Shown: positions 36,141 to 45,390 of the stretch, piece after piece | Numbering within the stretch: the stretch's first letter is position 1 | How the letters are laid out: the number at the start of each line of letters is the position of its first letter | Origin: Nostoc sp. CENA543 | GTDB lineage: Bacteria; Cyanobacteriota; Cyanobacteriia; Cyanobacteriales; Nostocaceae | DNA length: 64,000 nucleotides | Reading direction: 5' to 3' | Assembly: GCF_002896875.1 (NCBI RefSeq) | Contig: NZ_CP023278.1 | Location: 5,340,501 to 5,404,500, forward strand | Position numbers and translations under genes: made by a program | The notes under the pieces: model-generated | Database searches by the model: none | Seen by the model: only the letters and a program-made list of their open reading frames with translations | Told to the model about the DNA's origin: nothing

Positions 36141-36155
36141 AACCTCATCCACCAG
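35931..36155. repeat. Ten 21-bp tandem repeats between cmpC and cmpD
   Basis: Units of 21 bp run from 35931 to 36140, with a degenerate eleventh to 36155. The consensus is close to AACTYCATTMATGARNNTCRR. A 63-bp higher-order unit (three 21-mers) is nearly exactly duplicated at 35973-36035 and 36036-36098. Unit length is three times the heptanucleotide STRR size. The array sits inside the cmp operon, 60 bases after cmpC and about 100 before cmpD. Confidence 0.95.
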
Positions 36156-36253
36156 CAATCAAAAACTCGCGCCCAACTCCCTTCCTCATTCTTCGCGTAC
36201 CTCCGCGCTTACATCCCTAACCTCTGCGTTCAAATTTCACCCCCATCACCACC

Positions 36254-37102
36254 ATGCAAAACCGTAGCACCACCCTCAGAGACAGACAAGGCGCATCCTC
36301 CTTCGCCAACTCCAGACCATTCTTAGAAATCAAAGACGTTACCAAAGTCTACCCCACCAAAAAAGGCCCCTTCACAGTTCTCGATGGTGTCAACCTCAAC
36401 GTCGAACAGGGTGAATTTATTTGCGTCATCGGTCACTCTGGTTGTGGTAAATCCACCCTATTAAACATGGTGTCGGGTTTTAACACCCCCACCACCGGGC
36501 AAGTTTTACTAGAAGGTCAACCCATCACCAAACCCGGCCCCGACAGAATGGTGGTCTTTCAAAACTATGCTTTATTACCTTGGCGTACAGCTTTTGAAAA
36601 CATCTACCTAGCCGTTAACGCTGTTTATCCCAACAAAATGGAAGCCGAAAAACGGGCGATTGTGCGGGAACACCTAGCAATGGTGGGATTAGGTGATGCA
36701 ATGGAAAAGAAACCCACCCAAATGTCCGGCGGTATGAGACAACGGGTATCCATTGCGCGTGCTTTGGCTATTCGTCCCAAGGTATTAATTTTAGACGAAC
36801 CGTTCGGCGCACTAGACGCAATCACCAAAGAGGAATTACAGGAAGAACTGCTGAAAATTTGGAATGACAATCGCTGTACGGTGTTGATGATTACCCACGA
36901 CATTGATGAGGCGTTGTTCTTGGCAGATAAATTAGTGATGATGACCAATGGCCCACACGCCAAGATTGGTGAAGTCATGGAAATTCCTTTTCCTCGTCCT
37001 CGCGATCGCGCCCGCATCATGGAAGACCCACAATATTATAAGCTGCGTAACTACGCCTTAGATTTCCTCTTCAACCGTTTCGCCCATGATGATGTCGGTT
37101 AA
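36254..37102 (+). CDS. cmpD: Bicarbonate ABC transporter ATPase CmpD
   Basis: The product is 282 residues, a single-domain ABC ATPase: Walker A GHSGCGKST, Q-loop FQNYALLPW, signature MSGGMRQR, Walker B VLILDEP, and ITHDIDEA. It is very similar to the ATPase half of CmpC, with which it forms the heterodimer. It is the last gene of the cmp operon, followed 50 bases later by a strong intrinsic terminator. A 383-base spacer with the 21-bp array separates it from cmpC, so its expression could differ from that of cmpABC. Confidence 0.92.
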   Translation: MQNRSTTLRDRQGASSFANSRPFLEIKDVTKVYPTKKGPFTVLDGVNLNVEQGEFICVIGHSGCGKSTLLNMVSGFNTPTTGQVLLEGQPITKPGPDRMVVFQNYALLPWRTAFENIYLAVNAVYPNKMEAEKRAIVREHLAMVGLGDAMEKKPTQMSGGMRQRVSIARALAIRPKVLILDEPFGALDAITKEELQEELLKIWNDNRCTVLMITHDIDEALFLADKLVMMTNGPHAKIGEVMEIPFPRPRDRARIMEDPQYYKLRNYALDFLFNRFAHDDVG

Positions 37103-37151
37103 CAGTGTTCCCAGATGACAAAGGTGGGAACTTAGTTTCTACCATCTCTGA

Positions 37152-37180
37152 GGGTGCAAAATTTTGCGCCCTTTTTTTTT
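37152..37180 (+). terminator. Intrinsic terminator of the cmp operon
   Basis: GGGTGCAAAA is followed directly by TTTTGCGCCC, a near-perfect stem with one G-T pair, and then nine T. The hairpin lies 50 bases after the cmpD stop. A second hairpin without a T-run (10-bp arms AACCCCAGAA at 37190-37199 and its complement at 37208-37217) follows. Confidence 0.88.
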
Positions 37181-37580
37181 CATAAGTAAAACCCCAGAAC
37201 TGGGAATTTCTGGGGTTGTTAACCTGACCACCTCTACTTTTATAATTGAAAAAACATGGTAAATTTCACGTCATATCAGACTTAAGTATGTAGTTTATGT
37301 CTAGAATAAATCTGTTCAATTATCATTGAAAATATTATGATTAGTGATTATTAAATTATTAGCTACATAACAACTCTATTTTTGAGAATTAACAGATTTT
37401 TTAATTAAAATCCATACTCTTAAAAATAAGAAAATGATGAAATAATCAAGATATAATTCTACAATTTATGTCTATTTAAATCAATGAAACAGCTTGTTTT
37501 CTCTCTGTTTTTTGTCAAAAATAAAAACATCATGATTAACGCATGATTGTAGCCCATTAGAGTGACAGAAAACCTCACAA

Positions 37581-37607
37581 ATGTCTGCCTAGTCAGACAT
37601 TTTTTTT
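37581..37607 (+). terminator. Second plus-strand intrinsic terminator in the cmpD/DUF4114 spacer
   Basis: ATGTCTG, six bases, CAGACAT, then eight T from 37600. It points along the plus strand although the cmp operon already ends at 37180. A further perfect 10-bp hairpin (CTGCCCTTCG and complement, 37610-37635) lies just beyond. The 400 bases before it hold no open frame, so a small RNA is possible. Confidence 0.6.
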
Positions 37608-37684
37608 ATCTGCCCTTCGGCGAAACGAAGGGCAGAAAGAATCAAGTTTAACTATCTGCCTGTTTGGTGTCTATCAAACTGGAG

Positions 37685-40351
37685 TTAAACAACAGTGTTC
37701 AAAGAAGGTGTCATTTGCGTTGACATAATACCAGTATTGAAGTATTTGGTCAGATCATTTCCTATCGATGTATCCACCCAATTGTGATAATGAACCATGA
37801 CATCTTTGATACCGGTAACGCCGATACTCTGAACACCTTCAACGGTAATCACAAAGTCGTTATAGTCGCGATCAGAAGTAGTATGCAGTGTCACATCTTC
37901 AAACCCGATCATCACTCCTTGTGATCCTTTCAGGACTTCTGCAACTTGAACATTACGGTTGAAGTTAGCAGCAGACATAGAAAACAAAGGCCTGTTGCTA
38001 TTTGTGAAACTTTGTCCGGTTAAAGCATCTTCAAGATTTCCATTAGAGGTGAGAACGAAACCAAATATATCTTCCGCTTTCATCTGATAGCTTTTCTCTC
38101 CTTGGTACGCCCCACCATTAAAATTGGGTTCCCAATAGAGAACGTTACTCTGATCACTGTAAAGCGCACCTTCTTCAGCATCTTTGATGATAATGTAGCC
38201 ATCTGTGGAATTGCTGGTGGCGCGTCGGACTGCTTCTCGAATAAACGCATCTGAGCCAGCTTCATATATATCCATCCCCTTGAGGCTAAAGATACCCACT
38301 TCGCCTTTGAGATATTCACCACCATCGTAAAGGTAATCGATTTTGACTTGGCCAGTTTTATCAGTAACAAACACGCCTTCATCAAAAACTGACCGATTTG
38401 CATATTCGAGTAGTTTTTGTCCTACTTCTGTAGTACGCCAATTGCGCTCAGAATTACTGAAGTTATCTATTGACTGAGCAACTCCTGAAGCTCCTTTGAT
38501 TTGGAAAACAAAATCGTTGTAATCGCGATCAGAGCCGGAATAACCTGTGGGAATATCTTCAAAAGCAAAGGTTCCATTCCCATCTACATCTACAATCTGC
38601 CCAACTGCCACATTAGGATTAGCTTCGGGAATAGAAAACAGAGGTAGCTTGCCATATTGCCACATCTGGCTGGCTTTACTAATCCCTTTAGTTTTGTTAA
38701 TTTCCTCAACACTAGTATTGGGTACAAACATTAAGGCAAATTTATCGCCTGGATTCATCTCAAAGGTTTTTACCCCTAGATAGTTTCCAGAATTGAAATT
38801 AGGTTCCCAAGGCATTTTTTCGGTAAACCGCGCCCCTTCTGTGAGGTCTTTAGCCAAGACATAACCTAATTTAGAATTGCTAAGAGCGCGATTCGTCGCT
38901 TCTTTAATAAAACCTTCCGAGCCTGGTTGATAATTCTCCATCCCTGCTAAACTAAAGACAGCGAATTCTCCTTGATACCAACCTCCGTCATAGAGAAAGT
39001 CAAACGTTACTTTTCCGGTTTCACCAACTTTAAATACGCCTTCACTATATACAGAACGGTCGGCATATTTGAGCAAGTCTTGTCCTGTGGAGGTGATTCG
39101 CCAATCCCGGTTAGGATTAATTTCTGCGTCTATGCTGCCGATATTATTACCTCTTAAACCTTTGACTTGGAAAACTAGGTCATTGTAATCTTTATCGGCA
39201 GAACTGGACTTAATGCTGATATCTTCAAATGCTAAAGTTCCATTTTTATCTACTGCAACTATCTGATTTTTCTCAGTAGAGAAAATGACTTGTTTGCCTG
39301 CTTGAGATGTAGCGTATGGTTGGCGATAAATCTCATCAAAGGTAGTATTTTGTACTAACATGAATGCCACCTCATCCCCAGAGTTCATCTGAAAGGACTT
39401 AATTCCTTGGTAATCGCCAGCGTTAAAGTTAGGCTCCCAGGTAGTAGTACCGTTAAAACGCGCTCCTTCTGTGCGATCGCTAATTAAAATGCGACCCTGG
39501 GTTGAGTTACTTAAAGCACGAGCAGCCGCTTCTCGAATAAACTCTAGTGAGCCTGGTTCATAGTTTTCCATCCCTTTGAGGCTAAAGACGGCTAATTGTC
39601 CCTGATACCAGCCGCCATCATAAAGATAGTCAACTTGAACTTGACCAGTACCATCGACAATAAAAGTACCTGATTCAAATCGGGGACGGTTAGCATATTG
39701 CGATAATTCTTGCCCTAATTGGGTATTTAACCAATTACGACTGGCGTAAACAGAATCTTGGAGGGCTGGTGCGTTTGCTGTGGCACCAGATACCTGAACC
39801 ACCATGTCGTTGAAGTCGCGGTCAGTTGATTTTAGGGTGTTAATATCTTCCCAACCAAATGTATTCCCTTGACCAGTGATATCTGCGATTTGGGGTGCGA
39901 CTTTTCCTGTGGTTTTATCTACTGAACCGAAGGAAAATAGAACTTTGTCTGTACTAATGGATGTACTTTGAGTGATTTTAGCTACTGTGCTATCGCTAAT
40001 TAACATCATAGCGAAGCGGCTTCCGGCTGCCATCTCAAACTGTTGCGGCCCCCGGTAAACACCACTGTTAAAATCTTTTTCCCAGAACAATTCATTTTTG
40101 AGGTCGCTAAACCGAGCGCGATCGCTCTCATCTCGCACCACTACATAACCTTGAGCAGAATTGCTCAGAGCGCGTTTAGCAGCTTCTAGAATAAATGCTG
40201 TTGAGCCAACTTCCAGTCCTTCCATCCCTTGTAGACTGAAAATCGCTAGTTCTCCCTTATTTAAGCCCCCATCATATAGAAAATCAACACTTACTTTACC
40301 TGTTGTATCAACTGTGAAAATACCGTTTTGTAAATTAGATATTGTCGTCAT
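37685..40351 (-). CDS. Four-fold DUF4114 repeat protein, probably calcium-binding
   Basis: The product is 888 residues made of four tandem copies of about 210 residues (roughly 1-190, 215-410, 430-645, 660-860). Each copy begins with a GxFxVDxTGxVxVDYLYDGG-type segment, then FSLKGME, and ends in an Asp-rich signature: DRDFNDMVVQV, DKDYNDLVFQV, DRDYNDFVFQI, DRDYNDFVITV. This is the DUF4114 pattern, found in extracellular or surface proteins and likely to bind calcium. No N-terminal signal peptide is seen; type I secretion through TolC is possible but no RTX tail is visible. Monocistronic with a long 5' spacer. Confidence 0.88.
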   Translation of the reverse strand: MTTISNLQNGIFTVDTTGKVSVDFLYDGGLNKGELAIFSLQGMEGLEVGSTAFILEAAKRALSNSAQGYVVVRDESDRARFSDLKNELFWEKDFNSGVYRGPQQFEMAAGSRFAMMLISDSTVAKITQSTSISTDKVLFSFGSVDKTTGKVAPQIADITGQGNTFGWEDINTLKSTDRDFNDMVVQVSGATANAPALQDSVYASRNWLNTQLGQELSQYANRPRFESGTFIVDGTGQVQVDYLYDGGWYQGQLAVFSLKGMENYEPGSLEFIREAAARALSNSTQGRILISDRTEGARFNGTTTWEPNFNAGDYQGIKSFQMNSGDEVAFMLVQNTTFDEIYRQPYATSQAGKQVIFSTEKNQIVAVDKNGTLAFEDISIKSSSADKDYNDLVFQVKGLRGNNIGSIDAEINPNRDWRITSTGQDLLKYADRSVYSEGVFKVGETGKVTFDFLYDGGWYQGEFAVFSLAGMENYQPGSEGFIKEATNRALSNSKLGYVLAKDLTEGARFTEKMPWEPNFNSGNYLGVKTFEMNPGDKFALMFVPNTSVEEINKTKGISKASQMWQYGKLPLFSIPEANPNVAVGQIVDVDGNGTFAFEDIPTGYSGSDRDYNDFVFQIKGASGVAQSIDNFSNSERNWRTTEVGQKLLEYANRSVFDEGVFVTDKTGQVKIDYLYDGGEYLKGEVGIFSLKGMDIYEAGSDAFIREAVRRATSNSTDGYIIIKDAEEGALYSDQSNVLYWEPNFNGGAYQGEKSYQMKAEDIFGFVLTSNGNLEDALTGQSFTNSNRPLFSMSAANFNRNVQVAEVLKGSQGVMIGFEDVTLHTTSDRDYNDFVITVEGVQSIGVTGIKDVMVHYHNWVDTSIGNDLTKYFNTGIMSTQMTPSLNTVV

Positions 40352-41464
40352 CGTGTTTATTTCTTAAATGAGCGTTTGCTATATTTTTGTAACTTTAATG
40401 AACTTGAAATAATAACTGTAGTTATACGTTCTTTTTTATGAATTGCTTATCAAGTTAATGGTTCATTCATGCTAAAAATATTGATTTACTCTAAGTACAA
40501 TAATCATTAAGAAAATCTGTATGTAATTAATTTTTATACTTAGATACTTACAAATAACTAATAATATTTATCCAGGTCAGCTAATAACTATGATTATAGA
40601 TTTCAAGAGGTTTAAATAGTATATTTCCACTTTGTTGCAATGTAATAAATACTGGAATTTATAGTATATATTTATACAAAATTTATCGCTCACAAATTCT
40701 TTCTTGAGCCTAGAAGTTTATATAAAGCTAGTTTTCAGTTGAGTATTTAATCAATATCTAAGTATTATTTTACTCTCAATGTATAAAATTCATTTTGTGA
40801 TTTGTCTGATTTTGATGTATCAAGCTTTCTGGACAAATCATCAAGAATGCCAAAAAAAGTCTCTGTTTATTATACGGTCAGATAAAAATACTCTAAATAA
40901 ATTTAGACAACTCAAAAGAGTAAAAAAGAAACATTTATGATATGGCGACAGATTAAATTTATATTATCTTTTAACCCGTAATTTGCTAAATTTATTCAAG
41001 CTTTAGCCGCAATATACAAGCATTACTTCTTAACGCTTTCTTTTTCTCTTACAGTGATGCGTATAGGGTCACTAACGTCACTAATGCCACTAACACACAA
41101 TCGCAGTGCCTCATATCCAATCAAGCATTTAGTTATTGTGGCTTGTATTTCACTAGGGTAAGAGAGGCTATAATAGTTTATCTATGTAAGCCATCGTTTT
41201 CTCAAAAGTTTTGGCGTTCCAAAATTATCACTAAAACTTTTAGTGCATTGATATGATGAGGCTAAGGTGATTTGATCAAGATAGCCTTTATCCACTCGTC
41301 TATTTCCAGACTTCATCGGTCGTGATCTAGAAATACAGTAACTGAACAAAAAGACTCGTGAATCATCTGCACTACTCAATAAGTGTTAAGATATGTTACA
41401 GTTTCCCAGAAAGCAGTGTTTGAACTGCTTACCGCACTATTAAACATTCCCATAAAACTCACAC
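40352..41464. other. Gene-free 1.1-kb A+T-rich region
   Basis: This region lies between two divergent genes (DUF4114 protein and folE). I see no convincing gene; a 65-codon minus-strand frame at 41182-41379 shows no family features. The length suggests complex regulation of one neighbour, an unannotated RNA, or a decayed gene. Confidence 0.55.
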
Positions 41465-42115
41465 ATGACTTTATCGATTAGTCCCGATCTCACCTCTGCC
41501 GATCAGGTATTGTTGTCTTTAGCGTCCAAAGAACAGCGAACCGTCACAGAAGCAGAAATGATGCAGGCTGTGCGAACTTTGTTGATTGGATTAGGAGAAG
41601 ATCCAGATCGTGAAGGTTTAAAAGACACACCCAAGCGGGTGATGAAAGCTTTACAGTTTCTCACAAAGGGATACCACGAATCTTTAGAAGAACTGTTAAA
41701 TGGGGCAGTCTTTACAGAAGACGCTAATGAAATGGTGTTAGTTCGGGATATCGATATCTTTAGTTCCTGTGAACATCATATTTTACCGATCATTGGTCGC
41801 GCCCATGTTGCCTATATTCCCAACGGTAAAGTTGTAGGATTATCCAAAATAGCCCGAATTTGTGAAATGTATGCACGACGGTTACAAGTGCAAGAACGTC
41901 TCACCGTGCAGATTGCTGATGCTTTGCAAGATTTACTCAAGCCGCAAGGGGTAGCAGTAGTCATCGAAGCCACTCATATGTGTATGGTAATGCGTGGTGT
42001 CCAAAAACCAGGCTCTTGGACTGTTACCAGTGCGATGCGTGGCGTTTTTGCAGAAGATGCCAGAACACGCGAAGAATTCATGAATTTAATTCGGCACAAT
42101 GCCAATTTTCGTTAA
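41465..42115 (+). CDS. folE: GTP cyclohydrolase I
   Basis: The product is 216 residues. FolE signatures are clear: zinc ligands Cys102 and His105 in SSCEHHILP and Cys173 in THMCMVMRG, plus [12 protein letters not shown] and a C-terminal [11 protein letters not shown]. The enzyme converts GTP to 7,8-dihydroneopterin triphosphate, the first step of folate and pterin synthesis. About 30 N-terminal residues precede the conserved core. Probably monocistronic; the upstream 1.1 kb is gene-free. Confidence 0.97.
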   Translation: MTLSISPDLTSADQVLLSLASKEQRTVTEAEMMQAVRTLLIGLGEDPDREGLKDTPKRVMKALQFLTKGYHESLEELLNGAVFTEDANEMVLVRDIDIFSSCEHHILPIIGRAHVAYIPNGKVVGLSKIARICEMYARRLQVQERLTVQIADALQDLLKPQGVAVVIEATHMCMVMRGVQKPGSWTVTSAMRGVFAEDARTREEFMNLIRHNANFR

Positions 42116-42292
42116 TTAGGGGTTTAGGGGTGTGAGGGTGTAGAGGTGTAGGGGTAAAATCAATTCAAAATTCAATCCCCAGTACCCAATCCCCATACTC
42201 CTTTGTTACTATGTCCTGATAGACATTTACTTCCTCTGTAAGATTTAATCGAAGTATTCTGGACTATCAGGATTGTTTTCCAAGGAAACCCT

Positions 42293-42643
42293 ATGAACAG
42301 ATTTATACTTAGCTTACTTTCTAGCCCTATCCTGATTGCATCTGTTTTATCTATGACAGTTATGGTCAATCAAGCACAAGCTATTGAGCCAGAAGTTAAA
42401 ACTACAGATAAACTGACTTGTATTAGAAATAAGCATAAAGTAGGTTTAGTGTGTGCGCGAGCTTCGGTTTTAGCTCAAGTTCCCAGTTATCAGCCAGAAG
42501 TGGAATTTTCTGCTGAAGACGCGCCCATGTTAGAGTTCAATGATCAAGAAAGTGACATAGCAATTAATCTATTTGGTTGTGATTGTCCTGCTTGTATCAA
42601 TTCCTTGCGTCAGATGCGTGGTGTAACTCCCTTGGTGTACTAG
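42293..42643 (+). CDS. Small secreted protein, unknown
   Basis: The product is 116 residues. AAGGAAA lies just before ATG 42293. A signal peptide (SSPILIASVLSMTVMVNQAQA) probably ends near residue 30. The mature part is about 85 residues with four or five cysteines, including CDCPAC near the C-terminus, which could form disulfides in the periplasm or bind metal. I do not recognise a family. A second frame at 42583-42879 overlaps its end and is not supported. Confidence 0.7.
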   Translation: MNRFILSLLSSPILIASVLSMTVMVNQAQAIEPEVKTTDKLTCIRNKHKVGLVCARASVLAQVPSYQPEVEFSAEDAPMLEFNDQESDIAINLFGCDCPACINSLRQMRGVTPLVY

Positions 42644-42864
42644 GACAGAAAGTAAAAAGGCAAAAGGTAGAAGGTAAAATTGGTGGAGTCATACTCAGTT
42701 GCGCTGAAACTTCATATCCCTATTTTTTTAGGGACTTCCAGAAAATAAATTATCCAATTTCTGAGAGAGAATATTCTGATTTTTTCCTCTGCCCCCTGCT
42801 CACCACAGCGATTGTATATTTTTTAGTTGGAAGTCTCTTACACCTATTCCCACTTTCCGCGCCA

Positions 42865-42891
42865 GTAGAGACGCTTTAGTAACGTCTCTAC
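42865..42891. repeat. Dispersed GTAGAGACG palindrome
   Basis: GTAGAGACG and its complement CGTCTCTAC are separated by 9 bases. This palindrome is a familiar interspersed element of cyanobacterial genomes. It sits between convergent genes and may act as a terminator. Confidence 0.65.
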
Positions 42892-42916
42892 GATTTTGAT
42901 TGCAATTTAGTGAACA

Positions 42917-43465
42917 TCAATGATATCCAGCCCAAGTTATCCATCTGTGAGATAAGCCGATACGCATGACAGTACCGTTGATTTCTCTTTCTGTAATGAT
43001 GGCTTGAGTGATATCTGCACCATTGAGTTCAGCCTCAATGACATTGGTTCCCTGTAAATTAGCTGCGTGGAAATTCGCACCTGTAAAATTAGCCCCACTC
43101 ATTTCCGCTTCATAGAGATTTGCGCCGGATAAATTAGCTCGTGTGATATTAGCACCGCGCAAATCAGCATGAGTGAGGTTACTATTTTTGAGGTTAGCTC
43201 TAGTTAAATCTGCACCAATAAGGTTAACTTCACTCAAGTTTGCACCAATTAAACTAGCTCCACTCAAGTCAGCATCAGTCAAGTTAGCTCTACTAAAATT
43301 ACAGCCGTTTAAATTGGCGTAGCTCAGATTTGCTCCACTTAAATCTGATTCGGTAAAGTCTACACCACTTAAATCGGTGGCGTAAAGATTGACTTGATGC
43401 AGATTTACTTGGTCAAATTTTCTTTCTCCTGCTGTATATGAATTCAAAATTTGGTTAGCGTTCAT
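42917..43465 (-). CDS. Pentapeptide-repeat protein
   Basis: The product is 182 residues. From about residue 20 to 160 it is an almost unbroken series of A(D/N)LXX pentapeptides (DLSGANLSYANL, ADLTRANLKNSNLTHADL, ANLYEAEMSGANF), predicting a right-handed quadrilateral beta helix of about seven coils. There is no signal peptide. GGGAGG sits 6 bases before ATG 43465, an unusually strong ribosome-binding site for this window. Pentapeptide proteins are abundant in cyanobacteria and their functions are largely unknown. Confidence 0.93.
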   Translation of the reverse strand: MNANQILNSYTAGERKFDQVNLHQVNLYATDLSGVDFTESDLSGANLSYANLNGCNFSRANLTDADLSGASLIGANLSEVNLIGADLTRANLKNSNLTHADLRGANITRANLSGANLYEAEMSGANFTGANFHAANLQGTNVIEAELNGADITQAIITEREINGTVMRIGLSHRWITWAGYH

Positions 43466-43877
43466 ATGTTCCTCCCGTGATAGGTTGGACTTTCTATTGA
43501 TGAGCGATCGCTACCCCACCACACCACAAATAATACTGATAGTTCTGTAAATCTCATTTGTGATTAAGACTGGTAATTTGATTGTGATCTATTTTTTGCT
43601 GTGATCAACAATTACTTCATGGAAATATACGGAGTAGGGAATGGGGCATTGGTTTTAGTGTTTCTACACATCAATTATCATTCTCAATATTTACTTAACT
43701 TCATATAGTTTAGTGAGTCGGAAAGTTACTTTCTGAGCGATTTCGGGAACTCTATCACTATGGTTCAGTTAAAGCTCATTTTTTAGTAAAACATTGTCGC
43801 AACTACCGAATTTCAGCTATTGGCTGCTCTGAACTGTGTTGTTATGTTAGTACCATTTTAGTTTTGAGGATTGCTTA
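43466..43877. other. Divergent spacer
   Basis: The 412 bases between the pentapeptide gene and the Tudor-knot-like gene have no gene. One HIP1-like site lies near 43504. GAGG lies 8 bases before the next start codon. Promoters for both genes must be here but are not placed. Confidence 0.6.
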
Positions 43878-45191
43878 ATGGAAAAATCGATTGTGCAGTT
43901 GGTTGACGAATTGCCAGCTGATAATATCACCGTCAAAGTTCTAAAAGCTGTCGATTTTGTTGCACCCAGTCAATGGAATAATTTGGTAGGCTTTGATAAT
44001 AGTGTGCGCGCTATTACCGGAGAAACTGATCCGAGAGTTATCCAGAGAATTAGGGACAAGGCTACGGTTTTATATCAAGATCCTCAACAGAGTTATCAAA
44101 GTGTCATCAGACTTTATCAAACAATTGATAAAGCAGACACAGCTATGGCGGCGGCGGCTTTAGCAAATAAAGTTGGTGAAAAAATTGGTTTTCTATCATT
44201 TTTAGGTAATATTACACCCAAAGCAGATGTAACCCAAACAGTTGATTTAGTATTAAAAATTGCGATTGAAATTATCGCTTTTTGCAAACTCAATGGGATT
44301 CCTCAACCAAACCCCCAAGAGTTTGTTAAGTCTCTCAGTAGCAACTATCAAGGTGCGGCTCTCATTCGGATGGCGGCTTTAGTTTGTATCGATGGTTTGT
44401 TACCATTAGGCCCTGATTTTTTGAGTAAAATTCACGGATTAATTAGTGGTAATGATGCTTCTGGTCAAATTACGCAAAATCCGGTTTTTTTAGCAGTAAA
44501 TAGCTCCTTACCAGGGAATAATCCGGCAGAGAAACTGGGTTTTCTTACTCAAGGTTTTAACTCTGTACAAGGCTGGATTGGTGGCTTAGTATCCAAGACT
44601 GGTTTAACTCCTCAAACTATTTTTAATAGTTTGGGTAATTTTATTCAGATTGCTGATGATAATTTAGATTTTGTTGCGGCATTTCTTGACCAAACGACAA
44701 ATTACTATGAGCATACAGGGATTCAAACAGTGGCTTATAGTGTAATTCAAAAAGCTCATGCTCTAGTTAAGCAAGAAATGCAGCAAGAGCAACAGTCCCC
44801 ATCAAGACCTGCTGATACTACTTCTGCGGCAAGTAACAATAATAATGATTTAGGAGTGGGTAAAAATGTAGAAGTTTGGGACGAAGATGAGGAAGATTGG
44901 TATTCAGCAACAATTGAGAAAGTTAGAGATAATGAATTTTTTATTCATTACGCTGGTTATGGTTCATCCTACGATGAATGGGTAGGCTCTGATGATATCC
45001 GCATCCGTTCCCATAACACATCGGATGATAATGGATTTGCTGTTGGTCTGAAAGTGAAAGTTTGGGATGATGACGATGAAGATTGGTATTCTGCTGTGAT
45101 TAACAAAATTCAGGGTCAGCAATACTATGTACATTATGTTGGTTATGATTCTTCCTATGACGAATGGGTCGATCTAGAAGAGATTGCCTAA
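43878..45191 (+). CDS. Protein with two C-terminal Tudor-knot/chromo-barrel-like domains
   Basis: The product is 437 residues. Residues 1-310 are helical with no recognised family and contain hydrophobic helices (LIRMAALVCIDGLLPLGPDF). A Gln/Ser/Asn linker (about 300-330) leads to two copies of a 50-residue module: VGKNVEVWDEDEEDWYSATI ending in HYAGYGSSYDEWV, and VGLKVKVWDDDDEDWYSAVI ending in HYVGYDSSYDEWV. This is the Tudor-knot (chromo-barrel) pattern best known from eukaryotic MOF/MRG-type proteins, where it binds RNA or methyl-lysine tails. The aromatic residues W, Y, Y and W are kept. Function in a cyanobacterium is unknown. Confidence 0.82.
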   Translation: MEKSIVQLVDELPADNITVKVLKAVDFVAPSQWNNLVGFDNSVRAITGETDPRVIQRIRDKATVLYQDPQQSYQSVIRLYQTIDKADTAMAAAALANKVGEKIGFLSFLGNITPKADVTQTVDLVLKIAIEIIAFCKLNGIPQPNPQEFVKSLSSNYQGAALIRMAALVCIDGLLPLGPDFLSKIHGLISGNDASGQITQNPVFLAVNSSLPGNNPAEKLGFLTQGFNSVQGWIGGLVSKTGLTPQTIFNSLGNFIQIADDNLDFVAAFLDQTTNYYEHTGIQTVAYSVIQKAHALVKQEMQQEQQSPSRPADTTSAASNNNNDLGVGKNVEVWDEDEEDWYSATIEKVRDNEFFIHYAGYGSSYDEWVGSDDIRIRSHNTSDDNGFAVGLKVKVWDDDDEDWYSAVINKIQGQQYYVHYVGYDSSYDEWVDLEEIA

Positions 45192-45225
45192 ATACTCAGC
45201 AGTACAATTATCGTGATTTAAGAGC

Positions 45226-45263
45226 AGCGATCGCCTATATGATTAAAGAGGCGATCGCTTTTT
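45226..45263 (+). terminator. Intrinsic terminator built from two HIP1 octamers
   Basis: AGCGATCGCCT (45226-45236), twelve bases, then the exact complement AGGCGATCGCT (45249-45259), running into TTTTT. Each arm contains one HIP1 octamer. It is placed 35 bases after the preceding stop codon. Confidence 0.88.
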
Positions 45264-45390
45264 ATTGCAGAAACACAAAGCAAGGATATCTGCAATGATA
45301 TACACCCCTATACTCAGTGAATAAAACAACCTATAATCAAACGCAATATCTCATTTTTACAATTTATAATTCAAAAATTAATTAACTGTG

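Noticed and set aside
35847-36158. 103-codon minus-strand frame across the 21-bp repeats
   Set aside because: Its openness follows from a 21-bp period with no stop in the complementary phase; no ribosome-binding site, and it overlaps the end of cmpC.
31425-37102. Nitrate transporter NrtABCD instead of CmpABCD
   Set aside because: The two families are nearly indistinguishable by eye. The lack of nirA/narB and the recalled gene order favour Cmp, so nitrate is kept only as an alternative.
42583-42879. 98-codon frame after the small secreted protein
   Set aside because: It overlaps the real gene in another frame and reads through low-complexity and palindromic repeat DNA.
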